From the NCBI GenBank assembly GCA_019745395.1, contig JAIETG010000001.1:34962-98961 (forward strand): a DNA stretch of 64,000 bases, given 5' to 3'. The translations under genes and the position numbers were made by a program. This document shows, one piece after another, positions 34,304 through 42,712 of this stretch. Under the pieces are notes generated by a model, which was not told the DNA's origin, made no database searches, and worked only from the letters and a program-made list of their open reading frames with translations. Every line of letters begins with the position of its first letter. The stretch's first letter is position 1. The DNA is from Rhabdochlamydiaceae bacterium (lineage in GTDB: Bacteria; Chlamydiota; Chlamydiia; Chlamydiales; Rhabdochlamydiaceae).

Positions 34304-34814
34304 AAGCTACCGCCTTACATATAAATTAATTATACATAATTATAATTATTATTAAAACAATCTAATTAACAACATAACAATCAAGCACTTGAATCAATTA
34401 TTGCAAAATAAGACAACAATCCCCGATCCGATAGACAGCGCTTGAAATAGGCTAATCAGCCAAAGTCCCCAAACTCTTCCTGGAAGACAATGAAATGAAC
34501 CAAAAATGGCTTTTCAAGATGAAAAACATCAAACCGATGAGTTTGGGACAAAGTAAAAAAATTAAGCTTACAATAGGTTCTGAGAGTATAATGCACGAAT
34601 CTATCCTGCAGGAAAATTTATTTTCATAATAAGCTTGCTAGAATTAGCCTAATTTAATTTTCAGCTTTAAAACTATAAACCTATAAAATTGACATATAAG
34701 GCACCGATTTAAATCCAAAAAACCTATTTACCTAGAAAGGTATCATACTCGAGAAGCTCCCAACTTCAAATAGCTTACTAAAAACCCACGTAAAAAAAAG
34801 ATTGACACTTGGAC
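34304..34814. other. Intergenic region with no clear gene
   Basis: The region upstream of the fusion gene is AT-rich and shows no full gene. One plus frame (34456-34626) is open for about 55 codons, but I could not relate it to a family. The last 30-odd bases may belong to the decayed kinase-like fragment listed next. Confidence 0.35.
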
Positions 34815-34904
34815 GTGCAATCCCGTATTCCATGAATTGTACAATATTTTATTCAAAAAGAAGAACTTCTAAAACTAACAGCAAGTAAAAGAAAACAAAG
34901 ATGA
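34815..34904 (+). pseudogene. Decayed 3' end of a kinase-like gene
   Basis: The plus frame from GTG 34815 gives VQSRIP, a stop, then IVQYFIQKEELLKLTASK. The last part of the intact gene at 29895-30821 reads LQTHNALELYQYFIQTEEELVKL. The DNA core TATTTTATTCAAA is identical. An in-frame stop and a missing codon show decay. It stands 29 bases before the FHA-EEP fusion, the same order as kinase-like then EEP at 29.9-32.1 kb. This indicates that the two-gene block was duplicated. The alignment is short, so confidence is moderate. Confidence 0.5.
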
Positions 34905-34933
34905 CATCGTATTACAAAGGATGGATACGTTAA

Positions 34934-36952
34934 ATGGCAGGATATTTGGTTGCTCAAGAAGGATCCCTTGCTGGTCTCATTATTAGTTTTAATGAAGGCA
35001 TTCAATGGATTTTAGGACAAGACCCTTGCCAAGCAACGATTCTTTTAGCGGACCCCTTTGTATCGAAAAAACATGTTCTGTGCCATCTTACTTCACAAGG
35101 GTTTGCACTAAAAAACTTAAGTTCTGAAAATCCTGCAACACTTAATGGGAAAATCCTTACAGAACAAGTACTATTAAAAGAAGGTGACATCTTACAAATT
35201 GGAACGACACTCTTTCGATTTACAGAAAAAAAACCTACAGTTTTAGAAAAGAAAAAGATTGCTCCTTCCGCAAAATGGCTACTAAAAGCACTTGTCAGAC
35301 AGGCATCTCAAAAATCAACCACATTTGCCCCCAATGTTTTCCTTACTAAAGAACCTACTTTCTCACAAAAAAGCTGGAAAGACTTTGTCATCCCCAAAAA
35401 ATATTTAGCGTGCGTAGGGGTTTTTTCTCTTGTTTTATTGGGTGTGGCCACTGCAGATCTTTCTTTAGCTCGAAACTCCTCACCAAACAAAGCAATGGAT
35501 GAATCCACAGTCTCCCGAGTAAAAACCTCTTCTGGAGTTTTACAAGAAATGCCCCCATACAAAAAAACTTCTGAGCAGCAGCTCGAAGAAATTTGTACAA
35601 AATTTCCCGAAATTCAGTTTTCTTTTGAAAAAGCTAAAGGAAAGCTCTTTTTAACGGGCAAACTCCAGACAACAGCTCAGAAGCAAGCTCTTTATTATGC
35701 CCTTTTAGCCCTTCCCTTCATCAAATCCACAGAAGATACAGTCGTAATCGATGAAATTGCCTGGAGAAACGCTTTAGAAACAAAGATACAGACTTTTTCC
35801 CCCCAGCTTAGTTTTTCAGAAAAAGTAGGACAACGCCTCAATAATTGGGGCCAACGCTTCGTGCGTCCTATTGATTATTCCGTAGAAAATTGTACGCTAA
35901 CGTTCACATCCAAATCGAGATCTCACCTACAAAAAATTGCAACCTCGGTCATGCATGCTTTTGCATTTACTTATACGATCGTTCTTTATGAAATTGGAGA
36001 TGCGATCGATCGTACGGGCGATTTTTTCAAAACCAAGCCTTACAACTATCTAGCAGGGAAAGCTCAAGAAAAATCGCCTTTTGCGCAAAACTCTTTTTCC
36101 CTAATCTCTGCTAATTTATGCATGCTCCCTTATGGAGTGTGGGCCTATGACGGGATCAGTCCTCCCAATCTAAGAATCGATGGGCTAGTAAAAAAAATAT
36201 TGCAAACAGATAGTGATTTTGTGTGTTTACAAGAAATCTCAGCCTCTCATGCTAATACCTTATGGCGCAAAATCCAAAAGCATTATGCACATGGATTTTC
36301 CCGTATAGGACCCATGCCGCTACATCGAATGAACAATGGTCTTTTTTTTGCTTCGAAGTACCCCATTGAACAAACGCTATATTACTCTTTGCCCAATAAA
36401 GGAGCTATCGATCAAGGAGTCTTTTGCGTAAAAACAAAGCTCGGCTGGATCCTTGTAGGCCACCTTAAGGCTGGAAAAGCCGAATCAGATATCCTCGTCA
36501 GAAAAGAGCAAGTCGCATCCATACAACAACTCTGCAAATATCTTTCCGCAAACGGAACCATTCCTTGCTTAATAGCAATGGACAGCAATATTCCTCGCCT
36601 TGGAGGAAGCAATGACGAATACACACTTTCAGAAATCCCCCAGCACTTTACCAACGGTCTTTACCCCGGCAATTTTTTCTCCCTAACTCCAGAAAAAGCC
36701 ACTTGCACAAATATTTTCAGCCTTGCCTTGCAGGGAAAAAACTCGAAAAGCATAGAAGATGCTTACGAACATATCGACTACGTCTTATCATATAAACCCT
36801 CCTCCCACTTGATCTCTTTAACAACCTCACAGATTCCCACTTATTCCGAGTCTAACACCCCACCACTTTCTGATCATAAAATTCTCGTAAGCAAAATTAA
36901 ACTCTCCAAGCAGTTCATGAGGCAAACCCAGGATAGCTCACAAAAAAAATAA
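34934..36952 (+). CDS. Fusion of a CdsD-like FHA/TM/BON module to a sphingomyelinase-like EEP domain
   Basis: The protein is 672 residues in three parts. Residues 1-110 are an FHA domain matching the first FHA of CdsD (MAGYLVAQEGSLAGLII, VSKKHV, NLSSENPATLNGK). The second FHA of CdsD is deleted, leaving a short PSAKWLLKALV join. A KKYLACVGVFSLVLLGVA membrane segment (about 155-177) follows. Residues ~215-295 match the BON-like part of CdsD (GKLFLTG, SFEKAKG, DDTV-like EDTVVIDE). From about 297 to the end (35822 onward) the protein matches the EEP protein at 30910. Its catalytic residues are Asn394, Glu434, His510, Asp550, Asn552, Asp647 and His648. It lies 78 bases before the T3SS genes. The 5' leader GGATGGATA is shared with cdsD. 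The frame is intact, so it is probably expressed. Confidence 0.88.
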   Translation: MAGYLVAQEGSLAGLIISFNEGIQWILGQDPCQATILLADPFVSKKHVLCHLTSQGFALKNLSSENPATLNGKILTEQVLLKEGDILQIGTTLFRFTEKKPTVLEKKKIAPSAKWLLKALVRQASQKSTTFAPNVFLTKEPTFSQKSWKDFVIPKKYLACVGVFSLVLLGVATADLSLARNSSPNKAMDESTVSRVKTSSGVLQEMPPYKKTSEQQLEEICTKFPEIQFSFEKAKGKLFLTGKLQTTAQKQALYYALLALPFIKSTEDTVVIDEIAWRNALETKIQTFSPQLSFSEKVGQRLNNWGQRFVRPIDYSVENCTLTFTSKSRSHLQKIATSVMHAFAFTYTIVLYEIGDAIDRTGDFFKTKPYNYLAGKAQEKSPFAQNSFSLISANLCMLPYGVWAYDGISPPNLRIDGLVKKILQTDSDFVCLQEISASHANTLWRKIQKHYAHGFSRIGPMPLHRMNNGLFFASKYPIEQTLYYSLPNKGAIDQGVFCVKTKLGWILVGHLKAGKAESDILVRKEQVASIQQLCKYLSANGTIPCLIAMDSNIPRLGGSNDEYTLSEIPQHFTNGLYPGNFFSLTPEKATCTNIFSLALQGKNSKSIEDAYEHIDYVLSYKPSSHLISLTTSQIPTYSESNTPPLSDHKILVSKIKLSKQFMRQTQDSSQKK

Positions 36953-37029
36953 TCTTTACTTTTCTAGTTTCTTTTAAAGAAAAAAATAGATACACAGATC
37001 TTAAGCCCTGATTTTACAAGGAATAAAAG

Positions 37030-37440
37030 ATGTTGGAAGAGCATTTAAAGCAACTTGCGGAAGATTTAGAACTACCCCCTCTTCTTCCCAAAGATAAAAG
37101 CTCCTGCTACTACCTGCCTCTTGCAAATGATTTTGAAATTACTGTTCGATCTTTGAAAAATGGGTGTGCTTTTTTTTCAAAAGTAGCTGCTGTTCCGACA
37201 CAAAAAAGAGAAGAAGCATTTCTCTATTTTATGGCAGCCAATCTTTTAGGCCAAGGAACAGGAAATCAAGTGCTCGGGATCGATCCTGAAGAGAAATTCT
37301 TGACACTCTCATGCATAATCCCGTATGACATGAATTATAAAGAATTTAAAGAGAAAATAGAAGACTTTGCCAACTACCTGAACTACTGGCGCGTAGAAGC
37401 AGAAAAACGGGAAAAAGATGCGCAAGCAAGCATATTGTAA
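37030..37440 (+). CDS. CesT-like type III secretion chaperone (CT663-like)
   Basis: The protein is 136 residues, acidic and small, the classic type III chaperone form. It begins MLEEHLKQLAEDLELPPLLP, has a FEITVRSLKNGCAFF strand, and a C-terminal helix with NYWRVEAEKREKD. In Chlamydia the same position upstream of cdsD holds a CesT-like chaperone (CT663). It would bind effectors in the cytoplasm and deliver them to the export gate. Identity with a specific effector partner cannot be read. It is followed by cdsD after 16 bases. Confidence 0.8.
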   Translation: MLEEHLKQLAEDLELPPLLPKDKSSCYYLPLANDFEITVRSLKNGCAFFSKVAAVPTQKREEAFLYFMAANLLGQGTGNQVLGIDPEEKFLTLSCIIPYDMNYKEFKEKIEDFANYLNYWRVEAEKREKDAQASIL

Positions 37441-37456
37441 GGATGGATAACGCTAC

Positions 37457-39184
37457 ATGGCGGGATATTTAGTCGCGGAAGAGGGACCACTAGCTGGTCT
37501 CATCATTACTTTTGAAGAAGGCTCTCAATGGATCTTAGGAAGAGACCCAGATGAAGCGACCATCGTTTTAGAAGATCCGATGGTATCGCGTAAACATGTC
37601 ATCTGTCATCTGACTCCAGAAGGGTTTACTCTAGAAAATCTAAGCTCTGTGAACCCTGCTACACAAAATGGAAAAATCATTACAGAAGAAGTTCTGCTTA
37701 AAGAAGGCGATATTTTAGAAATTGGAACCACCTTCTTTCGATTTACAGAAAAAAACCCATCAAATTTAGAAGAAGAGGAAGCCGAAGCTCCGGTACTTTT
37801 TGAAGAGGATAGCCCTCTTTCTTCCTTAGACTTAGAAGGGGCCCCTTCCACGAGATGGCTTTTAAAAGTAATTTCTGGACCTAATGCGGGAGCTGAGTTC
37901 ACACTCTCCCCCAATAGCTCCTATATTCTCGGAAAAGACCCCAACACTTGCGATGTAGTTTTCTATGATCTCAGTGTCTCTAGAGAACACGCGAAAATGA
38001 GCGTCTCAGAAAACGAAGAACTTTTTATAGAAGATTTAAATAGCCGCAATGGAAGTTTACTCAACGGAGAGTTAGTTGCTGAAAAACGGGAAATCTTTGC
38101 ACAAGATCTGATTGCTTTGGGCACTACATCCTTTTTAATGATCGATCGATATCAAGTGCACGAAACTATTTTATCCTCTGTTGCAACTACTCCTAAAGAA
38201 GAAGAAAAAGAGACGCCTATAGAAGAGGTGCCGCTTGTTAAAGAGCCGTCTTTTGTTCAAAAAAACTGGAAAGACCTCGTTATTCCGAAAAAACATTTAG
38301 CTTTAGGCGGCCTTTTCGTCGTCTTTATCCTTGGGATTACCACAGCCTCTCTTTCTTTATTTAAATCTAAAGACATCGTCATCCATCAAGTAAGCTCTCA
38401 AAAGCTCTTAGAAGAAACTCTGGAAAATTTTCCTGGAGTAAAGTTTTCGTTTAACAATGCGAGCGGAAAGCTTTTTTTAACTGGACATGTATTAACAAGC
38501 ACGCAAAAACAAGAACTAACCTATACGCTCTCCACTCTCCCCTTTATTACATCGACAGACGACACAGTGATCATCGACGAGCTGGTTTGGCAGAATATCA
38601 ATGCTATTTTACAAGCCTATCCGGGCTGGCAAGCTGTTTCCCTACACTCACCATCGCCTGGAAAGTTTGTATTAAAAGGATATGTACAAACTGCTTTAGA
38701 TGGAGAAGCCCTACAAGATTATCTGAACCAAACTTTTCCCTACATGGATCTCCTGGAAAACAACGTCAACGTCGCGGATTTATTAACCATACAAATTGAG
38801 GGTCTCCTTTTACAAGGAGGTTTTATGACTGTTCAATATCAACTACTCGGAGGAGATCTGCTATTAACAGGAACGGTTGAGAAAAAAAGAATGTCTGATT
38901 TCAGCGATCTAGTAAAAAAACTGCAATCTCTTTCTGGAATCCTTTCGGTGAAAAATTATGTGATCTCTATGGGAGCCGGAGGCTCTGTTATTAACATTTC
39001 ACAAAAATATACGATTTCCGGATTTTCCTCAGGAGACAACGACGAACAATTTGCAATCATTAATGCCAAAATCTTTTCACCAGGCGATCTATTAGATGGA
39101 ATGCAGATCATCGCAATTGAGCCTGAACACGTTTTACTCGAAAAAGATGGAATAAAATTTAGAATTGACTACAATCTGCAATAG
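37457..39184 (+). CDS. cdsD: T3SS inner-membrane ring protein CdsD (SctD)
   Basis: The protein is 575 residues. Two FHA domains lie in the cytosolic N-terminus. FHA1 (1-110) has VSRKHV and NLSSVNPATQNGK. FHA2 (about 140-235) has SREHAKMSV and NSRNGSLLNG. A membrane segment at about 279-300 (LALGGLFVVFILGIT) separates these from periplasmic BON-like repeats, including SGKLFLTGHVLTSTQ, SPGKFVLKGYV and GGDLLLTGTV. Chlamydial CdsD is a ring subunit linking membrane and export apparatus; its FHA domains can be phosphorylated targets of Pkn5 in Chlamydia. It is somewhat shorter than C. trachomatis CdsD (about 830 residues). The first FHA, TM and first BON-like unit are duplicated in the 34934 fusion. 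Confidence 0.92.
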   Translation: MAGYLVAEEGPLAGLIITFEEGSQWILGRDPDEATIVLEDPMVSRKHVICHLTPEGFTLENLSSVNPATQNGKIITEEVLLKEGDILEIGTTFFRFTEKNPSNLEEEEAEAPVLFEEDSPLSSLDLEGAPSTRWLLKVISGPNAGAEFTLSPNSSYILGKDPNTCDVVFYDLSVSREHAKMSVSENEELFIEDLNSRNGSLLNGELVAEKREIFAQDLIALGTTSFLMIDRYQVHETILSSVATTPKEEEKETPIEEVPLVKEPSFVQKNWKDLVIPKKHLALGGLFVVFILGITTASLSLFKSKDIVIHQVSSQKLLEETLENFPGVKFSFNNASGKLFLTGHVLTSTQKQELTYTLSTLPFITSTDDTVIIDELVWQNINAILQAYPGWQAVSLHSPSPGKFVLKGYVQTALDGEALQDYLNQTFPYMDLLENNVNVADLLTIQIEGLLLQGGFMTVQYQLLGGDLLLTGTVEKKRMSDFSDLVKKLQSLSGILSVKNYVISMGAGGSVINISQKYTISGFSSGDNDEQFAIINAKIFSPGDLLDGMQIIAIEPEHVLLEKDGIKFRIDYNLQ

Positions 39185-39214
39185 CTAAGCCTACATAGAG
39201 AAAAGGAGGCGTAC

Positions 39215-39460
39215 ATGTTTGGGATGGAGAAAAAAAAGACTCTTTTTGAGTTCGACTTAGAAAGCGAACTGAAAAAAGATCCGAAGAAAAAACAAGCACT
39301 GCTCAAGAATATAGAAGGCAAAACTCAACAGCTGAAAACAGCTCTTCGAGAAGGGTCCTCTTCTGAACACTTTGACCATTACGGCGTTCTTCTACACGCA
39401 TATGGAGCCTTACAAAGGGTTATCAATCGAGTAACAACAAATCCTCAAGGAGGGTCTTAA
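39215..39460 (+). CDS. cdsE: T3SS needle co-chaperone CdsE
   Basis: The protein is 81 residues, charged and helical (KKKTLFEFDLESELKKDPKKK, QQLKTALREGSSSEH). By size and position it is CdsE, the PscE-like partner that, with CdsG, keeps the needle subunit CdsF monomeric in the cytosol. AAGGAGG lies eight bases upstream of the ATG. The stop is one base before cdsF. Assignment rests mainly on gene order and length. Confidence 0.8.
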   Translation: MFGMEKKKTLFEFDLESELKKDPKKKQALLKNIEGKTQQLKTALREGSSSEHFDHYGVLLHAYGALQRVINRVTTNPQGGS

Positions 39461-39461
39461 A

Positions 39462-39707
39462 ATGGGCGAAACCTGGAAGGCAACACTATCTCTGTCAACC
39501 CTAATGTCTGCGTATATTAAATTGCAGAGTTCGGTTATTTCTCAAGTACGGACTGTTGCAAGTCAAATGTCTGCAGCAACCCCTGGGAAATTCCTCCTAT
39601 TACAATTTTCCATGAGCCAAGTGACTCAAGTGGGAGAATCGATGTCGAACCTTGTATCTACTGTAAACCAGTTGATTGGTTCAATGGTACGGCAGATGGG
39701 TAAATAA
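39462..39707 (+). CDS. cdsF: T3SS needle subunit CdsF (SctF)
   Basis: The protein is 81 residues, the length of chlamydial CdsF. It is helical with the typical MTPGKFLLLQFSMSQVTQVGES-like core (here ATPGKFLLLQFSMSQVTQVG), which matches needle proteins of chlamydiae. It polymerises into the extracellular needle. AGGAGGG spans the cdsE stop, suggesting translational coupling. It starts two bases after cdsE ends. Confidence 0.85.
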   Translation: MGETWKATLSLSTLMSAYIKLQSSVISQVRTVASQMSAATPGKFLLLQFSMSQVTQVGESMSNLVSTVNQLIGSMVRQMGK

Positions 39708-39743
39708 CAGTTTATTTAATTTTTCAAAAAAAGGCGTCTTAAC

Positions 39744-40172
39744 ATGAGCTTAGAACCGTATCAAGAAGATTTTACTACCCTTGTCGAAGCAGGGTTTATT
39801 GCTGTCAATCAGTCCGACGAAGATTCTGCTCTTAAGATTTTTAAAGCAGCAGAAATGCTTCAACCAGACCATTTCATGCCAAAACTTGGGAAAGGATATC
39901 TACATCTTTGCAAACTCGAACTAAAACAAGCTTGTAAAGTATTTAGCGATGTTCTAGAAAAAGAGCCCGAAAATGAAATAGCGAAAGCGTTTTTAGGACT
40001 TTGCCTTTCCTTAAATCCCAAAGAAGTTGATAAAGGGACGGAAATTCTAAAAGCAACAGATAATTCGACAAAAAACCCCATGCTGAAAAATCTCACTTCC
40101 AATGCGATCTCTTTTGTGGAAAAATTTGTGAAAAAAGCTCCGACTCCGACCCAAGGTCCGATGCAAAAATAG
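39744..40172 (+). CDS. cdsG: T3SS needle chaperone CdsG (TPR, PscG-like)
   Basis: The protein is 142 residues with TPR-like helices (EAGFIAVNQSDEDSALKIFKAA, GKGYLHLCKLELKQACKVF, AKAFLGLCLSLNP). CdsG acts with CdsE to sequester CdsF before assembly. It lies between cdsF and the CT668-like gene, as in Chlamydia. The last ~20 residues (KKAPTPTQGPMQK) are basic and flexible. The AAAAAAGG before the ATG serves as ribosome site. Confidence 0.83.
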   Translation: MSLEPYQEDFTTLVEAGFIAVNQSDEDSALKIFKAAEMLQPDHFMPKLGKGYLHLCKLELKQACKVFSDVLEKEPENEIAKAFLGLCLSLNPKEVDKGTEILKATDNSTKNPMLKNLTSNAISFVEKFVKKAPTPTQGPMQK

Positions 40173-40181
40173 AGGAACGCT

Positions 40182-40844
40182 ATGAATGAAAAACCCGAAT
40201 TGCCAGGCAGTGTCAACCCCTCTTCCAAAATTGAGGCTATTCCGGATATTGGAGACGAGCATAAGGGAATTGGAGGGCAGGAACAGCAGTCTTTTTCCTC
40301 TCTTATGCAACCCAAGGAAACAGACGTTGCAAAAATGACACCTAAGGTTTCTGCAATTTCCCCTTTTGACCTAGCACATATGGGAATCAAACCGATTGGA
40401 TCTCCCAATGTGAATACGTTAATAGAGCAGACAGACGTTTTGCATGGATCTTTTAACACAGTGCAAAATCAGCTATCGCATCCCAACTTAAAACTCAAAT
40501 CCTCACAAAAATACCTGGTAAACAGTAAGTTGACCGATGTGAATACACACTTGAGAGCGGCTAATGCTAAACTTGGCATTTCCCCTTCAGAGGCTCCCCA
40601 AGAAACCAAGGGAACTGGTCCTATCTCACAATATCTAGGATTTATTGCGGACGGGATGAGTCAGCTTGATTCAGCAAAAAAACAGTTAGGAGTGATCAAC
40701 TCTCAAGGGACCCACGTCAATCCCGCAGAGTATATGCTGTTGCAAATGAAATTTAATAAAGCACAACAAGAACTTGACTTTACTTCCACGATCCTTGCCA
40801 AAAGCATCGAGGGCATGAAAACTATTATGAACATTCAGATATAA
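40182..40844 (+). CDS. CT668-like T3SS protein, possibly the inner rod (SctI)
   Basis: The protein is 220 residues, close to CT668 of C. trachomatis, and lies between cdsG and cdsN as in that species. The N-terminal 100 residues are low-complexity and polar. The last ~45 residues form two helices with [20 protein letters not shown] and [17 protein letters not shown]. That end resembles inner-rod proteins such as YscI/PrgJ (P-x-E-x-L-x-x-Q, then a final Leu/Ile-x-Q helix). The inner-rod reading is mine, based on that C-terminal pattern; the protein has no established role. Confidence 0.6.
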   Translation: MNEKPELPGSVNPSSKIEAIPDIGDEHKGIGGQEQQSFSSLMQPKETDVAKMTPKVSAISPFDLAHMGIKPIGSPNVNTLIEQTDVLHGSFNTVQNQLSHPNLKLKSSQKYLVNSKLTDVNTHLRAANAKLGISPSEAPQETKGTGPISQYLGFIADGMSQLDSAKKQLGVINSQGTHVNPAEYMLLQMKFNKAQQELDFTSTILAKSIEGMKTIMNIQI

Positions 40845-40861
40845 AGGCTTGGAGTTATCCC

Positions 40862-42178
40862 ATGGACCTTTCGCCCGATTTTGACAAGCTAATGTCCCAT
40901 TTAGAAGAAATCGAGCTAACTACGGTTCACGGTCGTATTACAGAAGTCGTAGGGATGCTTATCAAAGCAGTTGTTCCCCAAGTGAAAATGGGAGAAGTCT
41001 GTTTAATCAAACGAGAAGGGACTCCCCTTCTTGCGGAAGTTGTGGGATTCACAAGCGAAGAGGTCTACCTCTCTCCTTTAGGAGAAATGAGTGGAATCGG
41101 TCCTTCCTCTGAAGTGATTCCAACAAAACTTCCACTACACATTAAAGTAGGGCCAGGTCTTTTGGGAAGAGTGCTCGACGGCCTCGGAAATCCTTTAGAC
41201 ATTTCAACTAAAGGGCCTTTAGAACTTACAGAAACCTATCCTGTCATCGGCCCTCCACCCGATCCGCTTACCAGGCAGAAAATTGAAGAACCTCTTTCTG
41301 TAGGAGTTCGCTGCTTAGATGGCGTCCTCAGTTGCGGTAAAGGACAAAGAATAGGCATTTTTGCAGCAGCAGGGGGAGGGAAGTCTACTCTTCTGGGGAT
41401 GCTTGCTAAACATGCAAAAGCTGATATCAACGTCATCTCTTTAATTGGAGAACGGGGGCGCGAAGTTCGTGAATTCTTAGAAAATGATCTAGGAGAAGAT
41501 GGGATGAAAAGATCTGTCATCGTCATTTCCACATCAGATCAAGCGGCTCAACTGCGTTTAAATGCGGCATACGTTGGCACGGCTATTGCTGAATACTTTC
41601 GCAATCAAGGAAAAACCGTCATCCTCATGATGGACTCTGTTACGCGCTTTGCCAGAGCTTTGCGAGAAATTGGCCTTGCAGCTGGAGAGCCTCCAGCAAG
41701 AGCGGGATATACTCCTTCCGTTTTTGCAACTTTGCCTAAACTTTTAGAAAGATCTGGTAATTCCGATAAAGGATCCATTACTGCATTTTATACAATCCTC
41801 GTCGCGGGCGATGATATGAACGAACCTGTAGCTGATGAAGTGCGCTCCATCTTAGATGGTCATATCATTTTATCCAGCGAGCTTGCAAGGCAATACCACT
41901 ATCCTGCTATTGACGTTCTATCTTCTGTAAGTAGGATCCTTCCTCACATCATCGATGGAGAACACTTACAACTGATCGGAAAAGTCCGAGAGGTCCTTGC
42001 AAATTACAAAAAAAACGAACTGCTTATCCGTATTGGAGAATATAAACCAGGATCGGATAAGGGAGCTGACTTTGCCATTAAATACATCGATAAAGTGAAT
42101 CGATTTTTAAAACAGCAAACAGACGAATACAGTTCTTTTGAAGAAACCCTTGCCCAGTTAAAAGCCCTCTTTCGATAG
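40862..42178 (+). CDS. cdsN: T3SS ATPase CdsN (SctN)
   Basis: The protein is 438 residues, a normal SctN length. Walker A is AAGGGKST (about residues 169-176), Walker B is [13 protein letters not shown], and [12 protein letters not shown] and [18 protein letters not shown] are typical of the F1/T3SS ATPase family. It releases chaperones from substrates and powers unfolding at the cytoplasmic sorting platform. It sits between the CT668-like gene and cdsO, with short gaps. Confidence 0.96.
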   Translation: MDLSPDFDKLMSHLEEIELTTVHGRITEVVGMLIKAVVPQVKMGEVCLIKREGTPLLAEVVGFTSEEVYLSPLGEMSGIGPSSEVIPTKLPLHIKVGPGLLGRVLDGLGNPLDISTKGPLELTETYPVIGPPPDPLTRQKIEEPLSVGVRCLDGVLSCGKGQRIGIFAAAGGGKSTLLGMLAKHAKADINVISLIGERGREVREFLENDLGEDGMKRSVIVISTSDQAAQLRLNAAYVGTAIAEYFRNQGKTVILMMDSVTRFARALREIGLAAGEPPARAGYTPSVFATLPKLLERSGNSDKGSITAFYTILVAGDDMNEPVADEVRSILDGHIILSSELARQYHYPAIDVLSSVSRILPHIIDGEHLQLIGKVREVLANYKKNELLIRIGEYKPGSDKGADFAIKYIDKVNRFLKQQTDEYSSFEETLAQLKALFR

Positions 42179-42186
42179 GTACCCTC

Positions 42187-42684
42187 TTGGATCCGAGCAA
42201 AATACATTATCCCTTAGAGCAAGTGGCTCAGATCAAAGCAAAAAGGCTTGAAGAAGCTGAAAAGGTCTTACAAGAAAAGAAGAAACTTTTAGCTACAGAA
42301 GAAGAAACGCTTAAAACCGTGGAACAAGAAAGGGATAAAGTAAAATACCATAAAGACGCAAAACTGCAGCAATTAAGAGACGAGCTTGACAGCGCATCGA
42401 CAACGCTAAAAATCCAGCAAATGAAACAGTACTTAAAAGAAGTCGATGAAAAATTAAGACAACGCGAAATCAAAGTTAAAGAACAGCAGAAAAAGGTAGA
42501 AGCAGCGCAAAAAGCTGTGGAAGAAGCAAGAAAAGAAATGCTCAAAAAACAGCAAGATGTCGAAAAACTGAAAATGCACCGAAAAGAATGGGAAAAAGAG
42601 AAAACTAGCTATTTAGAGCATTTGGAGTCGTTAGAAACCGATGAAATAGGGACTACGATTCACTTAAAGAATAAAAGGGAATAA
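42187..42684 (+). CDS. cdsO: T3SS stalk protein CdsO (SctO, YscO-like)
   Basis: The protein is 165 residues and almost wholly coiled coil (EEAEKVLQEKKKLL, EVDEKLRQREIKVKEQQKKVE). The N-terminal KIHYPLEQVAQIKAKRLEEAE matches chlamydial CdsO. It works as the central stalk of the ATPase. The start is TTG at 42187, eight bases after the cdsN stop. No ATG in frame would give the full coiled coil. Confidence 0.88.
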   Translation: MDPSKIHYPLEQVAQIKAKRLEEAEKVLQEKKKLLATEEETLKTVEQERDKVKYHKDAKLQQLRDELDSASTTLKIQQMKQYLKEVDEKLRQREIKVKEQQKKVEAAQKAVEEARKEMLKKQQDVEKLKMHRKEWEKEKTSYLEHLESLETDEIGTTIHLKNKRE

Positions 42685-42712
42685 CCATCTTTTTATGAAG
42701 GAGCCGCATAAC

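Noticed and set aside
34456..34626. Short plus-strand open frame of about 55 codons
   Set aside because: No ribosome site and no recognisable family, so it is not listed as a gene.
34803..34830. TTGACA at 34803 as a promoter of the fusion gene
   Set aside because: No acceptable -10 lies at 16-18 bp, and the region overlaps the decayed gene fragment.
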